A stretch of 52,974 nucleotides of DNA from CAYZJV01 sp964473245 (GTDB lineage: Bacteria; Spirochaetota; Spirochaetia; Sphaerochaetales; Sphaerochaetaceae): contig CAYYOL010000012.1 in the NCBI GenBank assembly GCA_964473245.1, forward strand, positions 1-52,974. Reading direction: 5' to 3'. The notes beneath the pieces were generated by a model. The model did not search any database. It was given only the letters and a program-made list of their open reading frames with translations, and was not told where the DNA came from. Shown here piece by piece: positions 32,095 to 40,754 of the stretch. The translations under genes were made by a program, and so were the position numbers. Numbering within the stretch: the stretch's first letter is position 1; each line of letters begins with the position of its first letter.

Positions 32095-34746
32095 ATGGCA
32101 AACTCGTATATACGAACCATGGTGATGGAAGGCGCCTCCTTCCGATATTGCGATCTTTCCCGTTTCGCCGGTGAGAGAATTCACGATCTTCCCTACTCAT
32201 TGCGCATTCTCCTTGAGAACCTGCTGAGGCATAGAGACCGGGATCTCATATCCGATACAGCTCTGGAAGCCATAGTCGATCGAACCGGAGCGACAGAGAA
32301 ACCCTCTGAAGTGCCGTTCTTCCCTGCAAGAGTGCTTATGCAGGATTTTACCGGAGTCCCTGCGGTGGTTGATCTTGCCGCTCTACGCGATGCAGTGAAA
32401 GAGACTGGAGGTGACCCTCGTATCATAAACCCACAAGTCCCAGTCGATCTCATTGTCGACCACTCGGTCCAAATAGACAGCTTTGGCAAGTCCGACTCGC
32501 GAGACATCAATGTGGCCTTGGAATACGAGAGGAACCATGAACGATACAGTCTGCTCAAATGGGCACAGAAGAGTTTTGACAATCTCAGGATCGTCCCCCC
32601 GAACTCTGGTATCTGTCATCAGGTGAATCTCGAGTATCTGGCGAGATGTGTACAGGCAGATAGCGGCTTTCTCTATCCCGACTCACTTGTCGGTACCGAC
32701 AGCCACACCACCATGATCAATGGACTGGGAGTCATGGGTTGGGGAGTGGGAGGTATTGAGGCTGAGGCGGTCATGCTCGGACAACCCTATTTCATGCCGG
32801 TGCCCCGCGTGGTCGGCGTGCGACTCTCTGGCGAGATGGATCCGAGCTGTACTGCGACAGACCTGGTGCTCACACTCACACAGCGATTGAGAAAACTGGG
32901 AGTGGTGGGATCTTTCGTCGAGTACTTCGGGCCAGGACTCTCTTCTCTCGACCTACCTGATAGAGCCACCATAGCAAATATGAGTCCCGAATATGGTGCC
33001 ACTATGGGGTTCTTCCCAGTCGATGAGCGAACGGTCTCATACCTCTCTCAAACCGGGAGAAGTAAAGAGGCGTCTCGAACAGAGAGCTACTGCATGGCAA
33101 ATTCACTCTTCTACGACCAATCACGCGAGCCGGTGTACGATGACGTGCTTGAACTCGATCTGGCTACCGTGGAGCCGAGTATTTCTGGTCCTGCACGACC
33201 GCAGGATCTCATTGAACTCTCCAATGCTCCCCAGGTCTTGCTCGACACGATGAAACTCGAGTCGAAACGGACCGTATCCATCGACTTGGACGGCATACCG
33301 ATCGACTTGACCGAAGGGGCGATTGCCATAGCTGCAATCACCAGCTGCACGAACACCAGCAACCCATCTGTCATGATAGGTGCCGGTCTCCTTGCTCAGA
33401 AGGCAGTGAGCCACGGTCTGCATGTGGCTCCATGGGTGAAAACGTCACTCGCGCCTGGGTCCCAAGTGGTGACTGACTATCTTGAGCAGTCTAGGCTCCT
33501 CAACGATCTGGAGACGCTCGGCTTCACGATAGCAGCCTTTGGATGTACCACCTGTATCGGCAATTCGGGTCCGTTGCACCCGGCGATCGAGGAGGCTCAG
33601 AGCGAGCACGATCTCCTGCTGGCCTCAGTACTATCCGGGAACCGAAACTTCGAGGGACGTATACACAAGAATATTAAGGCATCGTTTCTCATGAGCCCTC
33701 CACTGGTAGTCGCCTATGCACTGGCAGGCAGGATCGATATCGATATCTTACACGATCCCCTTGGCCTCGACTCCACTGGCAATCCGATCTACCTGCAGGA
33801 CATATGGCCCGATCCAGAGGAGATCGCAGCGCTCGTGGAGGCACATGTGACCACCGATTCCTACCGGGAAAAATATCGCGATGTGTTCACAGGCGATAGA
33901 CGATGGGCCGAACTCACTGCTCCCCAAAACGATACGTTCGAGTGGGATCCAAAATCCACCTACATCGCTCGGGCGCCTTTCTTCGAGCACTTCCCGGTCG
34001 AACCACCGATAGTCGGCGATATCGTGAATGCCAGACCGTTGTTGGTGATGGGTGACTCGGTCACCACAGATCATATTAGCCCTGCAGGATCGATCGATCC
34101 TACCTACCCTGCTGGTCGTTATCTCGCTGACAAAGGTGTGCATGCCCAGGACTTCAACTCCTACGGAAGTAGAAGAGGCAACCATGAAGTCATGATGCGT
34201 GGAACCTTCGCCAATACCCGAATACGGCAGAAACTCTCTGAACCGAAGGAGGGAGGGTTCACGAAAAAATTGCCAGAGGGAAAGCTAATGCACATCTACG
34301 ATGCAGCAATGGCATATCGAGATGAGGGTGTTGACTTAGTGGTCATAGCAGGAAAGGAGTACGGAACAGGCTCATCACGAGACTGGGCTGCAAAGGGTAC
34401 GAGTCTTCTCGGGATTCGGGCGGTGATAGCCGAATCGTATGAACGCATTCATAGGAGCAACCTCGTAGGAATGGGTGTGCTCCCTCTGGTCTTTGCTGGA
34501 GGTGGCTCAATCCAATCCCATCGACTCGATGGAACAGAACGGTACAGCCTCGATCTACCCAAGGAGTTGACTCCACGCATGGCACTCGTGCTCAAAGCCG
34601 AGCGGGTAGATGGATCTACCATCGACATACCGGTAGTTTGCCGGCTGGACTCTCCGATAGAGATAACCTATTTCCGTCATGGTGGGATTCTCCATTATGT
34701 ATTGCGGAGCATGCTCTACGGAGCGGGGAAGAGGAAGCGCAGGTGA
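32095..34746 (+). CDS. acnA: aconitate hydratase (AcnA/IRP type)
   Basis: An 883-residue enzyme that isomerises citrate to isocitrate. The [4Fe-4S] ligands are Cys418 (ITSCTNTSNPSVM) and Cys484 and Cys487 (FGCTTCIGNSGPL). HSVQIDSFG, GTDSHTTMINGLGVMGWGVGGIEAEA, GDSVTTDHISPAGSI and GKEYGTGSSRDWAAKG are further family motifs, and the protein ends with the normal YFRHGGILHYVLRSML. Start ATG 32095 has AGGAGGG 5 bases upstream; the longer frame lacks a site. The stop codon overlaps the DUF4143 remnant. With icd it supplies 2-oxoglutarate. Confidence 0.97.
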   Translation: MANSYIRTMVMEGASFRYCDLSRFAGERIHDLPYSLRILLENLLRHRDRDLISDTALEAIVDRTGATEKPSEVPFFPARVLMQDFTGVPAVVDLAALRDAVKETGGDPRIINPQVPVDLIVDHSVQIDSFGKSDSRDINVALEYERNHERYSLLKWAQKSFDNLRIVPPNSGICHQVNLEYLARCVQADSGFLYPDSLVGTDSHTTMINGLGVMGWGVGGIEAEAVMLGQPYFMPVPRVVGVRLSGEMDPSCTATDLVLTLTQRLRKLGVVGSFVEYFGPGLSSLDLPDRATIANMSPEYGATMGFFPVDERTVSYLSQTGRSKEASRTESYCMANSLFYDQSREPVYDDVLELDLATVEPSISGPARPQDLIELSNAPQVLLDTMKLESKRTVSIDLDGIPIDLTEGAIAIAAITSCTNTSNPSVMIGAGLLAQKAVSHGLHVAPWVKTSLAPGSQVVTDYLEQSRLLNDLETLGFTIAAFGCTTCIGNSGPLHPAIEEAQSEHDLLLASVLSGNRNFEGRIHKNIKASFLMSPPLVVAYALAGRIDIDILHDPLGLDSTGNPIYLQDIWPDPEEIAALVEAHVTTDSYREKYRDVFTGDRRWAELTAPQNDTFEWDPKSTYIARAPFFEHFPVEPPIVGDIVNARPLLVMGDSVTTDHISPAGSIDPTYPAGRYLADKGVHAQDFNSYGSRRGNHEVMMRGTFANTRIRQKLSEPKEGGFTKKLPEGKLMHIYDAAMAYRDEGVDLVVIAGKEYGTGSSRDWAAKGTSLLGIRAVIAESYERIHRSNLVGMGVLPLVFAGGGSIQSHRLDGTERYSLDLPKELTPRMALVLKAERVDGSTIDIPVVCRLDSPIEITYFRHGGILHYVLRSMLYGAGKRKRR

Positions 34747-35645
34747 CTCGAGTCGATTTCACCACATTCCTGAGGAAGACTGGAAACGAGTCACTTGTCA
34801 CCCTCCTAGAGAATATCGGTGAGATCGCTCCCATCCCCCGTTCAGATGCTCTGAGGTTGGGAAACCTGGTCCGTATTCACATGGCCACAGGTGAAAGCGA
34901 AGAGGTCGTCGACACGTGGATACGGACACACGACTTCTCTAAGACCGATGCTGTGATTGATCGCCATATTGCGCAACTCGTCGAGCAGAGTGCCTCTGAG
35001 CTAGGTCTGAAAGTCCAAACCTGTCGTTCGCTATGGAATCTTCTGGTTCCTCAAATGGCTCGGGAGAATACTCGCTACCACAACTTCCGAGGAAAGGATG
35101 AGGCGAATGCACCGGCGTTGGAACCGTTGATCCTCTATCTTGTTGAACGGAAGGTGGTGACCCGAGTGAGGAGAATCGATCGACCTCAGCAGCCACTGGA
35201 GGCTTTTGCCTACCAGAGTCAGTACAAGTACTATGTCACAGACACTGGTCTGTTCAGACGGCTTGCTGGCTTGCCAGCTCAGACGGTGAATCGCGAACTC
35301 CCTTCGCTGAGTAGATTCCGTGGTGTGTTGTCCGAAAGTTATGCGTTGCAGACACTCACCAAGGCAAGTGATCAACCGCTCGGATACTGGAAGTCGGGTC
35401 ATGAGGCAGAGGTGGACTTCATTATGGAGCTGAACGGAGAGATCTATCCGGTAGAGGTGAAGACAGCGAGGAATGTGAAGTCGCACTCACTGGCTCTCTA
35501 CCGGCAGTTGCATGAGCCGAAGATGGCACTACGCATATCGCTTCTGAACCTGAAGCGGGACGATGATCTGATCAACATACCCATGTACCTGATGGACCAC
35601 ACCCCCCGCCTCATAGCTCTGTCGTTCAGGAAGGGAACACCTTGA
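34743..35645 (+). pseudogene. truncated AAA-ATPase/DUF4143 protein lacking its ATPase domain
   Basis: A 300-residue frame starting GTG 34743, overlapping the acnA stop by 4 bases. It matches the C-terminal part of the AAA_14-DUF4143 family. Its start (VDFTTFLRKTGNESLV) resembles the linker after the ATPase, followed by SLWNLLVPQMARENTRYH, YYVTDTGLFRRLAGL, FRGVLSESYALQTL and EAEVDFIMELNGEIYPVEVKTA. Full-length members have about 150-200 residues before this with Walker A and B, absent here. The frame itself has no stop or shift. It is either a recent 5' deletion product or a surviving small protein translated by coupling to acnA. Its last 20 bases overlap the convergent sucrose-phosphate synthase gene. 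Confidence 0.7.
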
Positions 35646-37794
35646 AGTGTTTGAGGCCTTCAATCACCCCAGTTGCATAGGACTCCTTTGCAAAATAGAT
35701 GTTCTTCTGCTTCTTCAGCACATGCAACGACGATTCATGATTCGCAACGACAATCCCTTTGATCGGTTTTATCAGCATATCGGAATCATTGCCCGAATCT
35801 CCTGCCGTGACGACCGAGTCAAGATCGATGTGCCACTTCCATGCGATATACTTCACTGCAGTACCCTTGGAGGCCCGGTAGGGAAGAATATCGAGATAAC
35901 GATCATGAGAAAGGACCAGGTGCCACGATGATTTCGTCTGATTCAGCGCCTCTCGAATCCGTTCCATGAGCGATTCGACATCTGAATCGTCCACTACATT
36001 GTAGCTCACTTTATAGGTTCGTTGTGTATCTTCGTCCGGTTGTAACTCAAGCTCGGAGAACGCATCGAGTGCCTCACGGATTCGATTAGGGTGCCAGCGA
36101 CGTCGAATATAGTGAGCCCACCCCTTGTCTGCTATGAGTTGCTCACCGTAATAGACCTCCGATCCGACAGAAGTGATAAGTACATCGGGTTGCGGAAGAC
36201 CATACTGTTCTAGAATCTCCTTCGCCGAATTCACGCTCCTCCCAGTCGCTACACCGAAACCGACCTGCTCCCCATGTTCCTCGAACAACTTTCGCAAATC
36301 CTCAATCGCACGATCGTCTCCGGTCAGCGTATTATCGATATCGCTAACCACCAAGTATCTTAGTGAACTCATTCGCTTTGCCATACTACGCTCGTATCGA
36401 GCATCCGGGGTCTTCTTCTCTCCATGTTCCTGAAGGACTCTTTTCAACTCATCGAGGTAGGTATCGCAGTGGGCTCTCCAGTTGTAGACCTCCCGAATCC
36501 GTTCAACGCCATGTCTGGAAAGCGTATCCCACAGATCACCATCTGTCAGGATCTTGTGGATGCTCTCCCTGATTGCATCGCTATCGGTGATGTCGACCAG
36601 AACGCCACTGTCACAATTTTTCCGTATGTCCTGCACACCACCACGGTCGGTTCCGATGAATGGAAGGCCGACAGCAGAGGCTTCAATGAATGTAAGTCCA
36701 AAATTTTCCAGTGCAGCAGCACTCACGAACACCCCTCGTTTCATGGCTGCGATACGATACAGTTCAGGAACGTCTCGCTCTGGATTATGATGTTTTGGTA
36801 TCGCCATTTTTCCATAGAGATCGTATCGATCCATGAGTAGCAACATGTCAGTGAGAACCTCTTTTTCTCCCTCCTCCATGCTGTTGATATCATCTCTGAT
36901 TCCAGCGAAGATAGCGAGGTTCGCCAGTGCCTGCAGATCCTTGTTCTTACCATAGATTTCGATCAATACATCGATATTCTTCCGTGCTTCCGGTCTACAG
37001 AGTGCCATAATGAGTGGCTTGTCCGGATTGGTGAAGAATCGCTGCAGCTCACGTAGCATATTGAACTGAGCGAGCTTCTGTTCCTCGGTCACCGATGGAT
37101 CCTGTATCTCGTAATGGTAGTAGGGAAAGAACTTATCCAGATCGAGGCCAGGCGGAATAACGGTGAATTTGCTCAAATCACGGTTCTCGTACGAACTATA
37201 CAGCTCTTCGCGTTCGTAGTTCGTGCTGGTTATCACCATATCGGCTTTCCGGATGGTCCGCTCTTCCTGAGCAATTCGCGTAGACATGGTGTAGTAGTCC
37301 TGAATCCGCTCTTCCGAATAGCCTATGCTGGTAAGATAGTCGTACTTGTTTCTACCCAACGAGTGTCCTGTGAACACCAGAGGTGTATGGAAGTAGCTGG
37401 CAATCTCAGTGGCAATGTATCCACCATCGGAATAGTGTCCGTGAATGACATCGGGAACGCGTTGTTCGGATCGGAAGAACTCGATCAGATTGTCAACATA
37501 TTCATCCAGATGTGGCCAGAGCTTCTCCTTGCGAATGTACTTGTTGCCTCCGCACGGGAGACGGACAATACGAGCGTGCTGTCCCATATCCTCCAGCTGT
37601 CTGCTGTAGTCGCCGCTGAGTCGTTTATCACCTATTCTCCTGGTGAACAGATCCACCTCAACATCCTCTCGAGTGGAGAGCTCCTTCACGAGATCGATCA
37701 CATACCTCGTCTGCCCTCCGGTATCGGCATCACGCCCCATTTCAATGTTGTCGCCACGCACTAAACCGTGGATGTTGATAATCGCTATATACAT
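35626..37794 (-). CDS. sps: sucrose-phosphate synthase with C-terminal sucrose-phosphatase (HAD) domain
   Basis: A 722-residue two-domain enzyme. Residues 1-460 are a GT-B glycosyltransferase of family GT4: IHGLVRGDNIEMGRDADTGGQTRYV, CRPEARKNIDVLIEIYG, and ENFGLTFIEASAVGLPFIGTDRGG. They join UDP- or ADP-glucose to fructose-6-phosphate. Residues about 475-722 are an SPP-like HAD phosphatase with intact motif I (Asp485-Ile-Asp487-Asn-Thr), FGVATGRS and VVTAGDSGNDSDML. Both steps of sucrose synthesis may therefore occur on one chain. AGAGGTG lies 6 bases before the ATG. Sucrose is a usual compatible solute, which fits a salt-adapted host. Confidence 0.92.
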   Translation of the reverse strand: MYIAIINIHGLVRGDNIEMGRDADTGGQTRYVIDLVKELSTREDVEVDLFTRRIGDKRLSGDYSRQLEDMGQHARIVRLPCGGNKYIRKEKLWPHLDEYVDNLIEFFRSEQRVPDVIHGHYSDGGYIATEIASYFHTPLVFTGHSLGRNKYDYLTSIGYSEERIQDYYTMSTRIAQEERTIRKADMVITSTNYEREELYSSYENRDLSKFTVIPPGLDLDKFFPYYHYEIQDPSVTEEQKLAQFNMLRELQRFFTNPDKPLIMALCRPEARKNIDVLIEIYGKNKDLQALANLAIFAGIRDDINSMEEGEKEVLTDMLLLMDRYDLYGKMAIPKHHNPERDVPELYRIAAMKRGVFVSAAALENFGLTFIEASAVGLPFIGTDRGGVQDIRKNCDSGVLVDITDSDAIRESIHKILTDGDLWDTLSRHGVERIREVYNWRAHCDTYLDELKRVLQEHGEKKTPDARYERSMAKRMSSLRYLVVSDIDNTLTGDDRAIEDLRKLFEEHGEQVGFGVATGRSVNSAKEILEQYGLPQPDVLITSVGSEVYYGEQLIADKGWAHYIRRRWHPNRIREALDAFSELELQPDEDTQRTYKVSYNVVDDSDVESLMERIREALNQTKSSWHLVLSHDRYLDILPYRASKGTAVKYIAWKWHIDLDSVVTAGDSGNDSDMLIKPIKGIVVANHESSLHVLKKQKNIYFAKESYATGVIEGLKHFKVFPS

Positions 37795-37820
37795 GCATCA
37801 CCTCTTCTTATGCTCATTCA

Positions 37821-37849
37821 AGCATCCCATATATCAGAGATACTGTCAA
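37821..37849 (-). promoter_or_regulatory. promoter of sucrose-phosphate synthase
   Basis: On the minus strand a consensus TTGACA (37849-37844), 17-bp spacer and a weak -10 GATGCT (37826-37821). A strong -35 with a weak -10 can mean activator control. Confidence 0.4.
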
Positions 37850-37875
37850 ATCACCGTTCTACGCATCGGTCAGTC

Positions 37876-38760
37876 CTATACTTCCTTATGCAGCGGAATG
37901 AGGAGCACCGGCACCTCCGACCTGCGTGCTATGTACTGACTCACACTTCCCACGAACAACTCACGGAGAAAGCCTCTTCCCTGTGTGCCCATCATGATCA
38001 TGGTGGCATCCCCCTCCTCCAGTTCACGCAGAATCTCAGTGTGAGGATTCCCATAGACTAATTTTGTGGTCACCTGCACGCCGTTTGGGGTCGAAAGTCT
38101 CCCCTTCATCTCCTCCAGTCGCTTCTCATCGACATCGTTGAATTCATCGAGTCGCTCTACAAGGTGGGGTTCAATGTGGCTCCTATCCTGGACGTGTAGC
38201 AATGTCACACGATCGACCGTTTGCGTATCGACAAGGCGCTCCAGATGTACGAACGCCTCGTCTGCACCAGGAGAGAAGTCTGTGGCATAGAGTACATGGT
38301 TGGTAACGCCACGTTCGGAGATTCCCGTTACCGAAAGATGCTTGTGTTCATTCACCGTGAGTCGGATGATCAATAGCGGTTTTTTAGTTCCAAGCATGAC
38401 CTCATGGGCGACTCCGCCGAGAAATGCCCCACCAACAAGGGATCGGCCTTGAGAGCCGACCACAATCAGAGGATACCCCTCCTCCTCAGCTATTCGGTTG
38501 ATCTCCCGTTTTGCCGACCCCGGAGAGATTCTCGACTCCACGACGAACCCGTGTCCTTCGAGCACCTCCTTCTGCCTCTCGATCGCTTCGGTCTGGATGG
38601 TAGCCACATACGGGAAGACCTCCGAAGCAACCTCCTGGTAGTCTGGGCATTGCAGCAACAGCAAGCTCTTCACTCCGAAGTCCTTGAGAAAGCCTAGATG
38701 TCTCACCATGATATCGGAAGCCTCTGAAAGATCGGTGGCAATAATTGCTCGCTCCATCAT
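37876..38760 (-). CDS. tandem universal stress protein (two UspA domains)
   Basis: A 294-residue cytoplasmic protein of two UspA domains. The first (residues 1-145) has the ATP loop GSQGRS followed by GGAFLGGVAHEV. The second (about 150-294) has GTQGRG, then FLRELFVGSVSQYI, and ends VPVLLIPLHKEV. Both keep the G-2x-G-9x-G ATP-binding pattern, so ATP binding is expected. AGGAGG lies 5 bases before ATG 38760; the next codon is also ATG (38757). It sits between sucrose synthesis and an alcohol dehydrogenase, each apparently with its own promoter. Confidence 0.92.
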   Translation of the reverse strand: MMERAIIATDLSEASDIMVRHLGFLKDFGVKSLLLLQCPDYQEVASEVFPYVATIQTEAIERQKEVLEGHGFVVESRISPGSAKREINRIAEEEGYPLIVVGSQGRSLVGGAFLGGVAHEVMLGTKKPLLIIRLTVNEHKHLSVTGISERGVTNHVLYATDFSPGADEAFVHLERLVDTQTVDRVTLLHVQDRSHIEPHLVERLDEFNDVDEKRLEEMKGRLSTPNGVQVTTKLVYGNPHTEILRELEEGDATMIMMGTQGRGFLRELFVGSVSQYIARRSEVPVLLIPLHKEV

Positions 38761-38849
38761 ACATACCTCCTGCGGTGACGTGCGACCTGGACTCCATATC
38801 GGAACCCGTGTTCCGAACAGTGAAGTCCACGGCCCCCATACACTACCGC

Positions 38850-38886
38850 TACCCCAATTATACAGATACCTATGGGGTAAAGTCAA
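38850..38886 (-). promoter_or_regulatory. promoter of the UspA gene with embedded operator-like repeat
   Basis: On the minus strand TTGACT (38886-38881), 18-bp spacer, perfect TATAAT (38862-38857). A perfect inverted repeat TACCCCA (38850-38856) and TGGGGTA (38873-38879), 16 bases apart, brackets the -10 box. Confidence 0.65.
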
Positions 38887-38912
38887 AAGTTAATGAATGG
38901 TATGCCAGCTGA

Positions 38913-39947
38913 TCACAACTCAACCACCGACTTTATGATCTCCTGATCGGTTGCTTGGTACTCCTTGAAAGCACGGGGGATATCCTGGAATCCATACCGA
39001 TGCGTGAGCAGTGAGTCGGCTGGGATGATTCGCTCACGCAGGAGAGTGAATGCCTGAGGGAAGCCCCAGTTCGGGATAGCATGCGATGCAATCAATCGCT
39101 TCTTCTTGAAGTGGAAATCATTTGCTCCGAATGAGATCGTATCATCTGAATAACTGATCCCATCGTAGACTATGTAGCCGCGGAACCCGGCAAGGTCAAC
39201 GCCATCGACCAATGTTTTCGGTGGCGAGGTCACAATGACTCGATCGAACAACGAAGGAAATCGTTTGTGCAGTAGGTCCTTCCATCCTGGGTGTGCCGTA
39301 TCGACGACAAGATCGGCACCGAGAGCAAGGGCGACCTTACTCCGGTATTGCCCGCGGACTGTCCCAAGATGATGCCCAGCCACCACGATAGTGCCTGCTC
39401 CCTGCTTTCTCACAATGGGCACACAGCTGAGCCCGATTGCACCTGGCCCCATGATGAGCACCGTGTCGAGCATACGTACAGCAGCCTCTCGGCACAGGTC
39501 TAAGGCCACGGTAACCGGTTCGGCAAGAGTGGCCTCAGCGAAATCGAGTCCTTCGAACGGAACGACCATAGATTGCGGGACAACCAGATACGTTCCCATT
39601 CCTGCCTGTCCCTCCATGTAGGTCTGCATATCGGTACAGGCATCCTGCCGTTGGTTCAGACAGGCTTCACATCGGTTGCAGGGAATGTGGTTCTGTACCA
39701 CGACTGATGCCCCAACCGATATATGCTCAACGCCGGTACCCACAGCCTCGACCACGCCTGCTACCTCGTGCCCCAGTGGAGTGAGTCTCTTCTCGGGAAG
39801 GTCGTGATAGAAGTGGATGTCGGTACCACAGATTCCACACGCCTTTACGCGTACCAGCACCTCAGTTGCCGAGGGGATCGGCACATCCTGTTCCAAGTAG
39901 CTGATTTTTCCGGGACTTTCGACCCATGCAGATGCAAATGTGGCCAT
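38913..39947 (-). CDS. zinc-containing alcohol/polyol dehydrogenase (MDR family)
   Basis: A 344-residue medium-chain dehydrogenase. Catalytic zinc ligands are Cys in KACGICGTDIHF, the His-Glu pair in LGHEVAG and a later acidic residue in TLAEPVTVAL. The structural zinc site is the four-cysteine loop CNRCEACLNQRQDAC. The Rossmann fold has GPGAIGLSCV. It resembles sorbitol/threonine-type dehydrogenases that oxidise polyols or alcohols with NAD(P). AAGGAG precedes the ATG by about 8 bases. It is divergent from the hydrogenase operon, sharing a 255-bp spacer with palindromes. Confidence 0.9.
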   Translation of the reverse strand: MATFASAWVESPGKISYLEQDVPIPSATEVLVRVKACGICGTDIHFYHDLPEKRLTPLGHEVAGVVEAVGTGVEHISVGASVVVQNHIPCNRCEACLNQRQDACTDMQTYMEGQAGMGTYLVVPQSMVVPFEGLDFAEATLAEPVTVALDLCREAAVRMLDTVLIMGPGAIGLSCVPIVRKQGAGTIVVAGHHLGTVRGQYRSKVALALGADLVVDTAHPGWKDLLHKRFPSLFDRVIVTSPPKTLVDGVDLAGFRGYIVYDGISYSDDTISFGANDFHFKKKRLIASHAIPNWGFPQAFTLLRERIIPADSLLTHRYGFQDIPRAFKEYQATDQEIIKSVVEL

Positions 39948-39981
39948 AGCGGGCTCCTTTTCTCACAGTGATCCGAATACC

Positions 39982-40002
39982 AGTATAGCGTACTGATATC
40001 AG
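39982..40002 (-). promoter_or_regulatory. alcohol dehydrogenase -10 box with adjacent palindrome
   Basis: TATACT on the minus strand (39987-39982) preceded by a perfect 10-bp palindrome CTGATATCAG (39993-40002) in the -10/-35 spacer. No good -35 is seen, so activation or repression through the palindrome is likely. Confidence 0.4.
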
Positions 40003-40090
40003 AAAGCCCATGGCATGCGCGTACAATTTCGAAAACAGCGACTTTTTGATATCTCATCGTAGATTTAATCGATATTCCACTAAAACTCTC

Positions 40091-40100
40091 TGATATATCA
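40091..40100. promoter_or_regulatory. palindrome TGATATATCA in the adh-hyd spacer
   Basis: A perfect 10-bp palindrome, 11 bases before the hyd -35 box. It shares TGATAT with the palindrome at 39993 and with a half-site at 40047-40052. Confidence 0.4.
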
Positions 40101-40110
40101 CATATATTAT

Positions 40111-40139
40111 TTGATTTCTGGCATTTCCAATGATAACAT
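40111..40139 (+). promoter_or_regulatory. promoter of the hydCBA operon
   Basis: TTGATT (40111-40116), 17-bp spacer, TAACAT (40134-40139) with TGA in front (extended -10). Leader about 57 bases; AAGGAG lies 6 bases before the ATG. Confidence 0.5.
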
Positions 40140-40202
40140 GTTACTGAAAGAACATTATTAATGGAGACCTGCTGGAGAAAGTAACGAAAAAAAGGAGTGA
40201 AT

Positions 40203-40754
40203 ATGGCACGTACAATCACTACGGAGCCAGGCACAAGTGCACCTGGTGAGCACGAAGTACAGATGAAAGATGTCCTTCCGATAATCGACGACATCATCGC
40301 TCGGTACCGAGATGCCAAAGGAGCACTCATTCCAGTTCTACAATCAGCGCAGAATCTTCTTGGCTACCTCCCGAAAGAGATGCTTATGCATATCAGCGAG
40401 GCGCTCTCCATACCATACAGTGAAGTCGCTGGAGTGGTGACCTTCTACTCGTTCTTCACTACGATTCCTCGCGGTAAGCATACCGTTCGCGTATGTCTCG
40501 GGACCGCTTGCTACGTGAGAGGCGGAAAAGATGTACTTGATGCACTGGTGAAGGAACTCGGTATAGAGGTGGGACAGACGACCGACGATCGGCAATTCTC
40601 CCTAGAGATCGGACGTTGTTTCGGAGCCTGTGGTCTGGCACCGGTTGTCATGATAGACGACAATGTGCACCAACAAGTGAAGCCGAGTCGAATCAAGGAG
40701 TTACTGGAACCCTACCAGGCAGACGAAAAGGAGGGAGACAGTGAAGCGGTATAA
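40203..40754 (+). CDS. hydC: hydrogenase subunit HydC (NuoE-like [2Fe-2S] protein)
   Basis: A 183-residue thioredoxin-fold iron-sulfur protein. The [2Fe-2S] ligands are Cys98 and Cys103 (CLGTACYVRGG) and Cys139 and Cys143 (RCFGACG), the NuoE pattern. The helical N-terminal part (LIPVLQSAQNLLGYLPKEMLMHISEALSIPYSEVAGVVTFYSFF) is typical of the family. It docks on the HydB flavin subunit. ATG 40203 has AAGGAG 6 bases upstream; the GTG at 40197 is too close. It overlaps hydB by 14 bases. Confidence 0.93.
   Translation: MARTITTEPGTSAPGEHEVQMKDVLPIIDDIIARYRDAKGALIPVLQSAQNLLGYLPKEMLMHISEALSIPYSEVAGVVTFYSFFTTIPRGKHTVRVCLGTACYVRGGKDVLDALVKELGIEVGQTTDDRQFSLEIGRCFGACGLAPVVMIDDNVHQQVKPSRIKELLEPYQADEKEGDSEAV

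Noticed and set aside
31961..32125. 54-codon frame starting ATG 31961 after AGAGGT, running into acnA
   Set aside because: It has no protein-like pattern, overlaps the acnA start out of frame, and acnA has its own strong ribosome site.
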